This document shows, piece after piece, positions 44,766 to 55,393 of a stretch of DNA of 60,552 bases. Below the pieces are notes generated by a model. It was given only the letters and a program-made list of their open reading frames with translations. It had not been told where the DNA came from and made no database searches. Source of the DNA: Catenibacillus scindens (GTDB lineage Bacteria > Bacillota > Clostridia > Lachnospirales > Lachnospiraceae); the NCBI RefSeq assembly GCF_014202115.1, contig NZ_JACHFW010000018.1, forward strand, positions 1 through 60,552, written 5' to 3'. Position 1 is the stretch's first letter; the number at the start of each line of letters is the position of its first letter. Position numbers and translations under genes: made by a program.

Positions 44766-46394
44766 ATGTTAAAACAGGGACGTAAATGGATTGCTGCGGC
44801 GTTGGCCGTTTCATTATTATCAGCAGCCGCATTGGGATGCGGGAGTGGCGAAGGCCAGAGTTCATCGTCCGCAGGTTCCGGACAGACTTCTGGAAATGAG
44901 GAAAATGGGACAGCAGCATCATCGGAAATGGATTCTGCGCCAGATGAGTCTGAGGAAAATGCCGCGGCGGAAGATACAGCGGAAGTAACTATGGCTTTTT
45001 TTACGGCTGTAGAACCCAGCCAGGATGAATTGCAGGCTGTTGAGGATGCAATCAACGCAATTTCTGAAAGCCAGATTAATGTTCATGTGGATATGCTCCC
45101 GATCGCTATTGGAAACTATGACCAGCAGATTAATCTGATGGTTGCCGGCGGTGAAAAACTGGATCTGATGGCGACCTTCTTTGCCGGTTCATCGTCTTTT
45201 ACATCTATGCAGGCACAGAACCAGTGTATGCCTCTCAATGACCTTATGGATGAGTATGGTCAGGATATCGCTGCGCTCTTTGATGAGGATATTTTTGATG
45301 CCTGTTCTAAAGATGGGGAACTCCTTGGAGTACCTATGTATAAAGATAATGTGAGCAATGTTTATTTGTCCATGCGCACGGATATTCTTGAGGAACTGGG
45401 ATTGACAGAAAAAGCTCAGGAGATCAAATCCATGGCGGATCTTGAGGAGATATACACGGCAGTTGTGGAAAATACCGATTTGATTCCCATAGCGTCATCG
45501 AGAGCAGCAGGACCGCTCCATGCCTTTAACGTGTTGTTTACAGGAAACTTTGAGGACGGCATTGTTTTTTCAAAGATGGCCAATGACTATATTGGAACAT
45601 TATCTACCGATCCGGATAAGGTTGTGAATCTTTACAGTACACCGGAATATAAGGCTTCCGTAGAATTAGTAAAAGACTGGTATGATAAAGGTTTTGTATA
45701 TAAAGATTCAGAGACAAGCACAGACAGCAACTATACACAGATTGCCAGCGGCAAGTTTTTCAGTACATTCTTTGCGGCAGAGAATGCCACAAAAATTTCA
45801 ACCATCGCCAGCTGCGAGTATGATATGACGACTATAGAACTTTTTTCAAAACCCCTGGAATCGTCATCTTATAATACGAACACATGGGTTATTCCTGTGA
45901 CAGCCCGGGAGCCGGAGGCGGCTATGGAGTTTTTAAATCTGATGTATACCAACAAAGAGATTGTAGATCTTTTAAACTACGGGATCGAAGGGACTGATTA
46001 CGTGGTCAAAGAGGATGGCACCTATGGCTATCCGGAAGGTCTGGATTCAACAACGGTTAAGTATCATATAGACATGACATGGCTTTTCGGTAATCAATAT
46101 CTGGCAGGCGTGTGGGAAGGGGATGCGCCGGATACCCGGGAGATCAGCAAAGAGATCAATGAAAAAGCGGTCCGTTCCGAGAATTTTGGCTTTGCTTCGG
46201 ATGTGTCCCAGTTTGGCACAGAAATTGCCGGAATCACCAGCGCGGTTAATGAATTTGTAGGCGGACTTCAGAACGGAACAGCCGATGTGGACGCTTCACT
46301 GGAAGCATTAAATGAAAAGCTGACCGCTGCAGGTATGGATACTGTTGTGGAAAGCGTTCAGCAGCAATTTGACCAGTGGAAAGCAGGAAAATAA
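44766..46394 (+). CDS. orphan sugar-binding lipoprotein, family 1
   Basis: 542 residues. Lipobox AALGC with Cys25, Ser/Gly/Glu linker, VEDAINAISESQINVHVDM, QQINLMVAGGEKLDLM, AMEFLNLMYTNKEIVDLLNYG, WLFGNQYLAGVWEGDAPD, and a terminal helix QQQFDQWKAGK. Very close to the protein at 33877 and the parent type of the fossil at 37992. GGGGG precedes the ATG by nine bases. Cotranscribed with the GH106-like enzyme, so it may bind that enzyme's substrate. No permeases accompany it. Confidence 0.92.
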   Translation: MLKQGRKWIAAALAVSLLSAAALGCGSGEGQSSSSAGSGQTSGNEENGTAASSEMDSAPDESEENAAAEDTAEVTMAFFTAVEPSQDELQAVEDAINAISESQINVHVDMLPIAIGNYDQQINLMVAGGEKLDLMATFFAGSSSFTSMQAQNQCMPLNDLMDEYGQDIAALFDEDIFDACSKDGELLGVPMYKDNVSNVYLSMRTDILEELGLTEKAQEIKSMADLEEIYTAVVENTDLIPIASSRAAGPLHAFNVLFTGNFEDGIVFSKMANDYIGTLSTDPDKVVNLYSTPEYKASVELVKDWYDKGFVYKDSETSTDSNYTQIASGKFFSTFFAAENATKISTIASCEYDMTTIELFSKPLESSSYNTNTWVIPVTAREPEAAMEFLNLMYTNKEIVDLLNYGIEGTDYVVKEDGTYGYPEGLDSTTVKYHIDMTWLFGNQYLAGVWEGDAPDTREISKEINEKAVRSENFGFASDVSQFGTEIAGITSAVNEFVGGLQNGTADVDASLEALNEKLTAAGMDTVVESVQQQFDQWKAGK

Positions 46395-46434
46395 AAATTG
46401 TAAACAGGAAAATAAAAATCATAAAGAATAGAAA

Positions 46435-46470
46435 TGGTCAGTCACATATAAAGGAGACTGACCACTTTCT
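46435..46470 (+). terminator. weak terminator after the lipoprotein gene
   Basis: TGGTCAGTC pairs with GACTGACCA across 12 nt, followed by CTTTCT. Confidence 0.6.
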
Positions 46471-46533
46471 ATGTAACAAGCCCTTCTTAATTTTAGGAAA
46501 ATTTACCGATAGCTGTTTTTAAGTACGCGAGTG

Positions 46534-46562
46534 TTGATAATCATTCCTTTAACGAATATAAT
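46534..46562 (+). promoter_or_regulatory. promoter of the esterase/GH51 genes
   Basis: TTGATA (46534-46539), a 17-bp spacer, TATAAT (46557-46562), 31 bp ahead of the esterase start. Confidence 0.75.
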
Positions 46563-46592
46563 AAAACAAAGGTATACTTGGAGGTGTAAGAA

Positions 46593-47606
46593 ATGCGTTT
46601 AAGTGATTCTGTAAAGATTTTGCCTGTTTGGGGAAAGGTGATTCCCGGAAATACCGGAGATCCTAAAAAGAACGTGATGCCGGTAGATGAAAGTCTGATC
46701 ATGGAGGATATATTTAAAAAGTATCCCGGTGTCTGGGATAAAAGTTGTGACGAACTGGGAGATATGAAGGGAAATGCCACCATGGTATGGCGTCAGGAAG
46801 TTTTAGACGGGTACGCCAAAGAAACGATGTCGGACGTGCCCTTTCTTGTACCCTATATTGTACCGGACAGTGATAAATGTGTTATTGCCTGCCCGGGAGG
46901 CGCATATTTGTTCAAATCCATGGATTCAGAAGGAGAAGATATTGCCGCGTTTTTGAACGAGGCAGGCATCAGCTGCTTTGTTTTGTGGTACAGGACTTAT
47001 CCTTACCATGCGCCGTTGATGTATCTTGACTGCCAGAGGGCTGTGCGTTATGTACGCCATCATGCGGCCGAATATCATATTGACCCGGACAAGATTGCCA
47101 CAGTGGGTTTTTCTGCGGGGGGAAATCTGTGCGGCGTCGAGGCTCTTTGTTTTGGCAATGATCCTGTAAAATATCCGGGATATGTGCCGGACGATATTGA
47201 TCATGAGAAAGGGCTGCCCAACGCTGTCGCTATGTGTTATCCCGCTGTGTCCTTGGAGGACGATAAGGCCACGGCATGTATTGCCGGGGAAGATGTGTAC
47301 CGGGATAAGTCACGCCGCCAGGCTTTTGCGGCCCGGTATGACATGCGTACCCATCTGTCACCGGATACGCCGCCTATGTTTTTATGTAATTGTATGGATG
47401 ATGACGTCCTTCCCCCGATGCGTCTGGCAGAGCTGGCCGGAAAATGCCGGGAACAGGGAATCGATTGTGAACTGCACATTTTTCCTAAAGGCGGACATGG
47501 CTTTGGCGGCTGCGTGGAACGGCCAAATCCTTTTATGAATCCGGATTATTCGTCTGTGTCCCAGTGGAAAGAATTATTCATTCATTGGCTGAATCGGGTG
47601 TTGTAA
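46593..47606 (+). CDS. alpha/beta hydrolase, carbohydrate esterase-like (BD-FAE / acetyl-xylan esterase type)
   Basis: 337 residues. Oxyanion motif PGGAYLFKSMDSEGED, nucleophile Ser174 in GFSAGGNLCG, Asp in CMDDDVLPP and His in GGHGFGG complete the triad. No signal peptide. GGAGGTG precedes the ATG. Lies upstream of GH51, so an acetyl or feruloyl esterase acting on imported arabinoxylan fragments is likely. Confidence 0.88.
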   Translation: MRLSDSVKILPVWGKVIPGNTGDPKKNVMPVDESLIMEDIFKKYPGVWDKSCDELGDMKGNATMVWRQEVLDGYAKETMSDVPFLVPYIVPDSDKCVIACPGGAYLFKSMDSEGEDIAAFLNEAGISCFVLWYRTYPYHAPLMYLDCQRAVRYVRHHAAEYHIDPDKIATVGFSAGGNLCGVEALCFGNDPVKYPGYVPDDIDHEKGLPNAVAMCYPAVSLEDDKATACIAGEDVYRDKSRRQAFAARYDMRTHLSPDTPPMFLCNCMDDDVLPPMRLAELAGKCREQGIDCELHIFPKGGHGFGGCVERPNPFMNPDYSSVSQWKELFIHWLNRVL

Positions 47607-49199
<1,593 letters not shown>

Positions 49200-49233
49200 A
49201 AAGGCCAATTTAAGCAGTGGCTGCATTCTTTTT

Positions 49234-49309
49234 GGAAAAATGTGATTTTTCGGCTGAATTTTTTAGGAAAAATGTGCGTAAATAGCTTCTGAAAACCCGG
49301 AAAAATGTG
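49234..49309 (+). repeat. three direct repeats of GGAAAAATGTG
   Basis: Identical 11-mers at 49234-49244, 49266-49276 and 49299-49309, that is 32 and 33 bp apart (about three helical turns). The last overlaps the extended -10 of the ATPase gene. Looks like an array of sites for one DNA-binding protein. Confidence 0.6.
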
Positions 49310-49316
49310 TTATACT
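49308..49316 (+). promoter_or_regulatory. extended -10 promoter of the AAA/DUF4143 gene
   Basis: TGT-TATACT, 46 bp before the start; no good -35. The 11-bp direct repeats lie immediately upstream. Confidence 0.5.
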
Positions 49317-49361
49317 TTTTAAGACAGAAAATGTGAACTTATTATATGAGGGGATGATCCA

Positions 49362-50654
49362 ATGAAGCGAAATGCAATTTCAGATTTAGTTCAGTGGAAA
49401 AATAATCCGGAGCATAAACCTCTCGTGATCAGAGGTGCCCGTCAGGTGGGAAAAACATGGCTGATGAAGGAATTTGGCAAAAACTTCTATAAAAATTTTG
49501 TTTATTTCAATTTTGATGAGGAAGATGATCTGAAATCTGTTTTTGAGACAAATAAAAATCCTCAGCGGATTATAGAACTCCTTTCACTGATCGCCGGGGA
49601 GAAGATTTTTCCGGAGGAAACACTGATCGTTTTTGATGAAATTCAGGAATGTCCTCAAGCCTTGAATACGCTTAAATATTTTAAGGAAAAAGCCCATGAG
49701 TATCATGTCATGGCGGCGGGAAGCCTTTTAGGGACACTTCTGGCGCAGCCGAAATCCTATCCGGTGGGAATGGTTAATCTGCTGGATCTGTATCCTGTGT
49801 GCTTTGACGAGTTTCTTGAAGCTGTTGATCCCGGGCTTTTTGCTTATTATGAGAGTATACAAAAGGATCAGCAGATTGAAGAAATTTTCCATAACCGCTT
49901 AATGGAAAACTATAATAATTATCTGATTATTGGCGGTATGCCGGAATGTGTGGTCTCATGGGTCAATTATAAAGATCCGTCAAAAGTTTCCCAGATACAG
50001 CGGGAACTTATTGAAATTTATGAAAATGATTTTTCCAAGCACAATGGAAAAGTCAACAGCGGACGCATTTTGATGGTTTTTCGCAGTATTGTTTCCCAGC
50101 TTGCCAAAGCAAATGAGAAATTCATTTATGGTGCTGTCCGGCAAGGCGGCAGAGCAAGGGACTTTGAAGAAGCCATTGAATGGCTTGTGTCGGCGGGGAT
50201 GCTTAATCGCGTCTATAATGTCTCCAGAATGGAACATCCATTGTCTGCCTTTGATAAGCTCGATCAGTTTAAGCTCTTTCTATTTGATACAGGATTACTT
50301 AAACATATGGCCGGCATTGACAACAGCGCGATCCTTTTGAAAAGTGATTATCAATTTAAAGGGCCCCTGACTGAAAATTATGTTTTGCAGCAGCTTCGCG
50401 GACAATTTGAAGTCGCTCCCCATTATTTTTCGGATAAACACGGGGAGATTGATTTTGTGCTGCAAAACGGCACGGAGATTATTCCTGTCGAAGTAAAGGG
50501 CGGTGAAGATAAGTCCGCGCCGACTTTTAAGCGATATATTGCTGAGAAGCATCCAAAACATGCCATTCGTTTTTCAAAGAGGGGATACCGCAGGGATGGA
50601 GAGATAACGAATATCCCCCTTTATCTTGCGGGAAAACTTAAAGAATTACTGTGA
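49362..50654 (+). CDS. AAA-family ATPase with DUF4143 domain
   Basis: 430 residues. Walker A GARQVGKT (25-32), Walker B LIVFDEIQECP, sensor AAGSLLGTLL, then the DUF4143 C-terminal domain with a PD-(D/E)xK-like segment (DKHGEIDFVLQNGTEIIPVEVKGGE). Family members are common in bacteria and archaea; their job is unknown, though a nuclease or NTPase role has been proposed. Alone on its transcript, with the terminator right behind. Confidence 0.9.
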   Translation: MKRNAISDLVQWKNNPEHKPLVIRGARQVGKTWLMKEFGKNFYKNFVYFNFDEEDDLKSVFETNKNPQRIIELLSLIAGEKIFPEETLIVFDEIQECPQALNTLKYFKEKAHEYHVMAAGSLLGTLLAQPKSYPVGMVNLLDLYPVCFDEFLEAVDPGLFAYYESIQKDQQIEEIFHNRLMENYNNYLIIGGMPECVVSWVNYKDPSKVSQIQRELIEIYENDFSKHNGKVNSGRILMVFRSIVSQLAKANEKFIYGAVRQGGRARDFEEAIEWLVSAGMLNRVYNVSRMEHPLSAFDKLDQFKLFLFDTGLLKHMAGIDNSAILLKSDYQFKGPLTENYVLQQLRGQFEVAPHYFSDKHGEIDFVLQNGTEIIPVEVKGGEDKSAPTFKRYIAEKHPKHAIRFSKRGYRRDGEITNIPLYLAGKLKELL

Positions 50655-50664
50655 AAAAAGGAGT

Positions 50665-50702
50665 GGCCCGGGCAGGAAGATTTGATTCTTCCCGTCCGGG
50701 CC
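50665..50702. terminator. bidirectional terminator
   Basis: GGCCCGGGCAGGAAGA pairs with TCTTCCCGTCCGGGCC (one mismatch) across six bases. It serves the ATPase gene and, from the right, the AtuA/CocE operon; on the minus strand it is followed by CCTTTTTTC. Confidence 0.85.
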
Positions 50703-50748
50703 GTTCCAAAATATAAGGTAATTGAGAAAGATAAAGAAGTAAGCTTTT

Positions 50749-51631
50749 TTAGTTCTGCTGGGCCAGCCATTCATCTAACTGGCGCTGAGCCTGGTCAATA
50801 ATCTTCTGAGCGCCGGATTCATCCAGCCTTTCAATAAATTTTGGGAGTTCAGTCCCGGGGTCTATTGTTCCATATTCTAATGCGAATTTATACTCTGCTA
50901 TAACATTGGATACTGCGGTGATTTCATTTTGAACCGTTGTCGTATCCAGAGCGAAACCGAGATAAGGAGAAATTTCTGAATTGTTCATAGCTTCTAACTG
51001 ACGTTCTCTCATATCCGGGGATGTTCCAACCCAGGGGTAAATCGCGAAATTGTCGCCATAGAGGAAGTCCACAGCATGGTACTGGCAGGATGTGGCGTCC
51101 TGGCCTTCAACATATGATGGTGGTTGCGTTGACCAGGTCGCCAAGTTTATCTTTAATGTCTGTTCCGTACTCGTCCAGAAGATCATCCAGTGGTAGTAAC
51201 TGATTCTGGGAACTCATAGCGCTGAATGTTGCGGAACCGCCGGGAAAAGTGGCAACCACATCAAGCTGCTCATTGCTGGTGATCATAAGATTGAGCTGCT
51301 GCGCATAGCTTCCGATTTCAATAGGGTTTAATGAAACGTGGACGCCGATTTCCGGCTCGGTGATGGCATTGATGGCGTCCTCTACCCCCTGGGCGCCAGT
51401 CTGGGTTATCGTACCCATAATGGGATACATCATAATGATTTCTTCGATTTCCCCATCTGCTGCAGACGCTGATTCGGAACTGTTATCGGAAGCTGCTGTA
51501 CTGCTGTCAGAGTTTGTGTCAGATGCCGTACTCGCGGAAGAACTGTTGCTTTCGTTATTCCCGCACCCCGTGACTGCTGCAGCAATCATGCTTAAAGATA
51601 ATAAATAAGCTGCGATTCTTTTTACTTTTAT
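50749..51631 (-). pseudogene. sugar-binding lipoprotein gene with lost start codon and internal deletion
   Basis: Signal peptide (lipobox VTGC), Ser/Thr linker and N-domain (VEDAINAITEPEIGVHVSL, QQLNLMITSNEQLDVV) run to NATTI, which aligns with NTTTI of the protein at 33877. At 51107-51115 the sequence jumps, out of frame, to a C-terminal part (EGQDATSCQYHAVDF, QRQLDEWLAQQN). Roughly 200 residues are missing. At the expected start, eight bases after GGGAGGTT, the codon is ATA (51629-51631) where paralogs have ATG, so initiation is probably also lost. It follows the CocE-like gene as the last member of the leftward operon. Confidence 0.87.
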
Positions 51632-51703
51632 TTGGTAAACCTCCCATAGAATAAATGGTTTGACCGGGCCTGGGAAAGCCATTTTCTAAGTCCCGGAGTT
51701 ATA

Positions 51704-53380
51704 TTATTGATCGCACACCGGTATATTTAACACCGACGGCATATCTTTTCCGCTGTAAATGGTCTGAACCGCTTTTTTCGTCTTGTCCTGGAGCGCCCAA
51801 ACACCCGGATAATTACTGTGGGCACAGTACTGTGGAAAATCAGACGAGGAAATATCCAGACGGATGCGGGAACCTTTCTTCACTTCCCAGGCAATATCCC
51901 ACGTCTCAATATTTACTTTGACGATTTCGTCCGGCGTGTAGGTCTGACGGTGGCCGGAGTGGCCGCGGTAGGCCAGGGTAGTAATGCCGGAGCGGATATT
52001 GTAGGCGTCCCCGTTCTCAAAAACCTCCATAACTTTCATGGAAAACGCTGTATCTTCCGCGTCGGAGCTGACATAAAGATCCGCGCTGATCTTACCAAGA
52101 ATCAGAGTGTTTTCCTCAAAAGGCTCAGAGATAAAGGAAAGGACATCTTCCCGGTATCTGGGTTTTGGCTGCTTTAAGCTGCCAACAGCGTTATGGCTGG
52201 CAAAACAGGATTCTGCGCCGTGGGACGGCACCGGATTCTCAGGATCGTAAACAAAGGAAGACGTGTGAGTCTCCGGCGCGTTTTTGGAAAGAGCGTTGAG
52301 GGCCGTATCCAGGTAGAATTTTTCGCAGCGGTCTGCCTGGGGCCATTGATCGGCGTTAAGCCATTGATCTCTTCCCACGATATATAAGGATACACCGCCT
52401 TTGGGGTGTTTTTTCTCTTTTAGTAAGTTTTGGGCCCATTCAAGAACCGGGCGGATGATCTCACCCTTGTCATTGTGGCAGGTATGTCCCTCAAGAGCGC
52501 AGAACATACCGTGATTCCACGGGCCAATGCGCACCATGGTGTTGGCTTTAATATCCTCCGGCATATCAAAATAGCCGGAAAGGGCGCTGCCAAGGTGGTG
52601 ATCATACCAGCCGTCCTCAATGACTACAGGAACTTTCACCTTTGTGGGATTTGTCCTAAGGATGCTCCAGAAGCCTTTCTGCCAGTAATCATCTGTAAAA
52701 TCTGTGTGGGAGATCATATCTTGGTACCAGGGAAGAGATACTCCCCAAAGATCTTCATCCACATGGATTTGCGGGCGGTACTTACAGGATTCAATGAGAT
52801 CCGCGTGGAGTTCTTTTCCCGTATTTCCCATGGACCAGGCGGTGAGGATGTCTTGGCGGAAAAGGCCGTCGTTATAGGCAGAGGCGAAGCGGTTAGTGCC
52901 ATAGACGGACAGGTACATTCCCTTCACCTTTTCAGGGAGCTGGTCAATAATGGCCCAGCCGGTCAGGGCCAGGTAAGACGCCCCGAAAAATCCTATGCTT
53001 TCCACCCAGGGCTGCTCATTGAGCCAGTGGATGGCGTCAATGCCGTCGCTGCGTTCGTTGACGTTGGGCTCCCATACGCCTTCAGAACCGCCGGTGCCTC
53101 GTGAATACTGAACCACATAGCCATATCCCCGGCGGGCAAGTTCCCTGCCGTAATATTCATAAAATACCTGATCGCCAGGATAACAGCTTCGCTGGAAAAG
53201 TACAGGCAGCGGTTCCACACCGTGGGGTCTGTAAATACAGGTTTTCATCCTTACGCCGTCACGGACAGGAACCATGATCTCTTCATAGTCGATCTGAGAT
53301 TCCTCAAACAGGGCCGGAATCTGGGAAAATTCATCTCTGTATTTTGCTAAACGGCTCTGTACATAATCTTCTGGTCCCAC
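51704..53380 (-). CDS. CocE/NonD-family alpha/beta hydrolase (X-Pro dipeptidyl-peptidase S15-like)
   Basis: 558 residues. S15/CocE layout: RDGVRMKTCIYRP strand, QYSRGTGGSEGVW, nucleophile Ser135 in GFFGASYLALTGW, Asp/His region PVVIEDGWYDHH and RIGPWNHGM, and a C-terminal jelly-roll (~330-558). Cleaves esters or acyl-prolyl bonds; substrate unknown. The start is GTG with GGAGGT eight bases upstream, inside the end of the previous gene. Third gene of the AtuA operon, with four bases between stop and start. Confidence 0.88.
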   Translation of the reverse strand: MGPEDYVQSRLAKYRDEFSQIPALFEESQIDYEEIMVPVRDGVRMKTCIYRPHGVEPLPVLFQRSCYPGDQVFYEYYGRELARRGYGYVVQYSRGTGGSEGVWEPNVNERSDGIDAIHWLNEQPWVESIGFFGASYLALTGWAIIDQLPEKVKGMYLSVYGTNRFASAYNDGLFRQDILTAWSMGNTGKELHADLIESCKYRPQIHVDEDLWGVSLPWYQDMISHTDFTDDYWQKGFWSILRTNPTKVKVPVVIEDGWYDHHLGSALSGYFDMPEDIKANTMVRIGPWNHGMFCALEGHTCHNDKGEIIRPVLEWAQNLLKEKKHPKGGVSLYIVGRDQWLNADQWPQADRCEKFYLDTALNALSKNAPETHTSSFVYDPENPVPSHGAESCFASHNAVGSLKQPKPRYREDVLSFISEPFEENTLILGKISADLYVSSDAEDTAFSMKVMEVFENGDAYNIRSGITTLAYRGHSGHRQTYTPDEIVKVNIETWDIAWEVKKGSRIRLDISSSDFPQYCAHSNYPGVWALQDKTKKAVQTIYSGKDMPSVLNIPVCDQ

Positions 53381-53384
53381 AGAT

Positions 53385-53684
53385 TTATACCTCCATTTCT
53401 AAAAGGGCAAAGCCCAAAGCCTTTCCGTGCATATCAACCGCCAGAGAGCGGGTGACGCCGCCGCCGAGAGCGTCCTCCATGACAAAATTTAAAGCGTGGA
53501 TGTTGGGAAGTTCATAGCGGGTCACTTTTCCATGGACAATCTCTTTAAAATAGTCTTTCACGGCCTGGGCGGTGACCTTTTCCTTAATCATGGGAAAATC
53601 TTCCGGCTTGTAGGCGATAACGGAGATGACGGATATGTTTCCCTTATCACCGGTTCTTGAGTGAGCGATTTCTCTCAGTTTCAT
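53385..53684 (-). CDS. AtuA-like ferredoxin-fold small protein
   Basis: 99 residues, matching the C-terminal small domain of AtuA (acyclic terpene utilisation) proteins: KLREIAHSRTGDKGNISVISVIAY and LGGGVTRSLAVDMHGK. In some organisms it is fused to the DUF1446 domain; here it is a separate gene five bases downstream of that domain, with GGAGGTG before the ATG. Confidence 0.85.
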   Translation of the reverse strand: MKLREIAHSRTGDKGNISVISVIAYKPEDFPMIKEKVTAQAVKDYFKEIVHGKVTRYELPNIHALNFVMEDALGGGVTRSLAVDMHGKALGFALLEMEV

Positions 53685-53689
53685 ATGAT

Positions 53690-55039
53690 TTACACCTCCA
53701 TAAAATCCACATGAACATGGATGTCGTCTCTTGGAACAAGGATTGACGCAATAGATATAATCTTTCGCACGGATTTTGTGGCGCCGCCGCCGCCGGCAGG
53801 TCCGTTGGTGTAGAGTGCTTCCACCTCATCTCCGATAATGTGGGCATTTTTTTCATCTTTAGTCCGGGCTGCTACTCTCAGCCGCACCTCTGCGGGAGGA
53901 GCCGCAGTGATGTGATTGCTGATCTGCTGACGGTATAAGGAATTGACGCCCATTTCATCAATACGGAGTTCCTCATATTGACAGGTATCTATTTCAAGAC
54001 GCCGGCGTATGATCTCGCCGGCCAGGCGGGCCCGTATCAGAGCGGTGCTTCCGCCGTAACTTATCTGGCCTTCACCGATATAGCAGTCCTGATAGCCGAT
54101 GCTGACTTTATACATGCCATTATGCTCTTTCCCGGTAACGCCGTGGATGCTGACCCGGTCCGGACCTTCCTGGCGGACGCTGACCTGAGAAAAATCGGCA
54201 GTGCAGTCGGGAGTGAAATAGTTGGCCGGGTCCTGAAGCTCATAGACGATCTGTTCTTTGCAGGTCATCTCGCTGACGATGCCGCCGGTGCCGTCCAACT
54301 TGGTAATGACCAGGCTGCCGTCCTGAGAAAATTCCGCGATTGGAAAGCCCAGATTCCACAGGTCAGGAACGTCTTTCACGCCGGGGTCACAGAAGTAACC
54401 GCCGGTGACCTGGCCGGCGCACTCCAGAAGATGGCCTGCGATAGTTGCCTTCCCCAACATATCATAGTTGTCGAAGGAGTACCCAAATTCATAGATCAGA
54501 GGGCCTACAACAAGGGCAGGATCAGCCACACGCCCGGTAATAATAATATCTGCTCCGCCTTCCAGAGCCTTGACAATTCCTTCGGCGCCGATATAGGCGT
54601 TGGCTGAAATTTTGGCACCGTCCAGATCTTTCAGGGGACGGCCAGTCTCAATAACTGTGCAGTTTTCGTATTGATCCAGCCGGTCAAAAATATCATCCCC
54701 GGTCACCGCAGCGAGCTTCAGTGAGCGAAGACCTTTCTGCCGGGCCATGTCCGCCGCTTTTTTCATGGCGGATAGTGGATTGGCTGCGCCCATGTTGGTA
54801 ATGACTTTGACCGGATGATTTTTCAGGGCGTCTAAGACATGGTCCATGCGAAGTTCAAAAAGATCATTATATCCTTTATCCGGATCCTTCATCTTCCTGA
54901 GCTGGGCCAGAGCAATGGTTCGCTCCGCCAGACATTCAAAAATAATATAATCCAGATTCCCCCGCTCTATCAGATCAATAGCTGGTTCAATCCGGTCGCC
55001 GCCGTAGCCAGCGCCGGAACCGATACGGATGGTTTTCAT
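53690..55039 (-). CDS. AtuA-like protein, DUF1446 (acyclic terpene utilisation family)
   Basis: 449 residues. N-terminal RIGSGAGYGGDRIEPAIDL and the stretch IIFECLAERTIALAQ are hallmarks of DUF1446; a Gly-rich end (YTNGPAGGGGATKSVRK) follows. The biochemical role of the family is not settled; it occurs with acyl-CoA carboxylation pathways in pseudomonads, but none of those genes is near here. AGGGGA precedes the ATG. First gene of a leftward operon with the small AtuA domain and a CocE-like hydrolase, driven by the promoter at 55377-55405. Confidence 0.88.
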   Translation of the reverse strand: MKTIRIGSGAGYGGDRIEPAIDLIERGNLDYIIFECLAERTIALAQLRKMKDPDKGYNDLFELRMDHVLDALKNHPVKVITNMGAANPLSAMKKAADMARQKGLRSLKLAAVTGDDIFDRLDQYENCTVIETGRPLKDLDGAKISANAYIGAEGIVKALEGGADIIITGRVADPALVVGPLIYEFGYSFDNYDMLGKATIAGHLLECAGQVTGGYFCDPGVKDVPDLWNLGFPIAEFSQDGSLVITKLDGTGGIVSEMTCKEQIVYELQDPANYFTPDCTADFSQVSVRQEGPDRVSIHGVTGKEHNGMYKVSIGYQDCYIGEGQISYGGSTALIRARLAGEIIRRRLEIDTCQYEELRIDEMGVNSLYRQQISNHITAAPPAEVRLRVAARTKDEKNAHIIGDEVEALYTNGPAGGGGATKSVRKIISIASILVPRDDIHVHVDFMEV

Positions 55040-55066
55040 AAGATTCCCCTTTTCTTATAATATAAT

Positions 55067-55239
55067 GTAACTATTCAGCCATGCATCTTGGATTCCCGCA
55101 GCTAACGCTGCTTTACCGCCGCTTGTGCGGCTGAATCCTCGATGATGGCTAAACGCCATATGTCTGGTTTAATAAAAATCCTCTGCAAGTAAACTTGCGC
55201 CGTATTTTTATTAAACCAGCCGCATGGCTGAATAGTTAC
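55067..55239. repeat. 173-bp nested inverted-repeat element (MITE-like)
   Basis: Ends GTAACTATTCAGCCATGC (55067-55084) and its perfect inverse (55222-55239). Inside are CTGGTTTAATAAAAAT (55164-55179) with its perfect inverse (55204-55219), GCAAGT-AA-ACTTGC, GCAGC-TAAC-GCTGC and CCGC-TTGT-GCGG hairpins. It has no coding capacity. Shorter relatives lie at 8284-8316 and 12111-12186. It sits in the leader between the operator-bearing promoter and the AtuA gene. Confidence 0.75.
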
Positions 55240-55345
55240 TAATAAATAATGATAACTGTGAGAGCGCGGCGGCACATATTACAGATGGCCGTGACGAACT
55301 CAGTCTCTTTTTCATGCTCTGTCAGCTTATTATTGGCACCTGATC

Positions 55346-55393
55346 AAGTAGAACGTTATACTTGATTTCTGAATAAAGTATAACGTTCTACTT
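55346..55393. promoter_or_regulatory. two palindromic operators GTANAACGTTNTAC, 30 bp apart
   Basis: AAGTAGAACGTTATACTT (55346-55363) and its perfect inverse complement (55376-55393). Each half is itself a palindrome GTANAACGTTNTAC with centres at 55354.5 and 55384.5, exactly 30 bp apart. The right site covers the -10 of the leftward promoter and the left one lies just downstream. A dimeric TetR- or MarR-like repressor is likely; no such gene is in the window. Confidence 0.7.
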
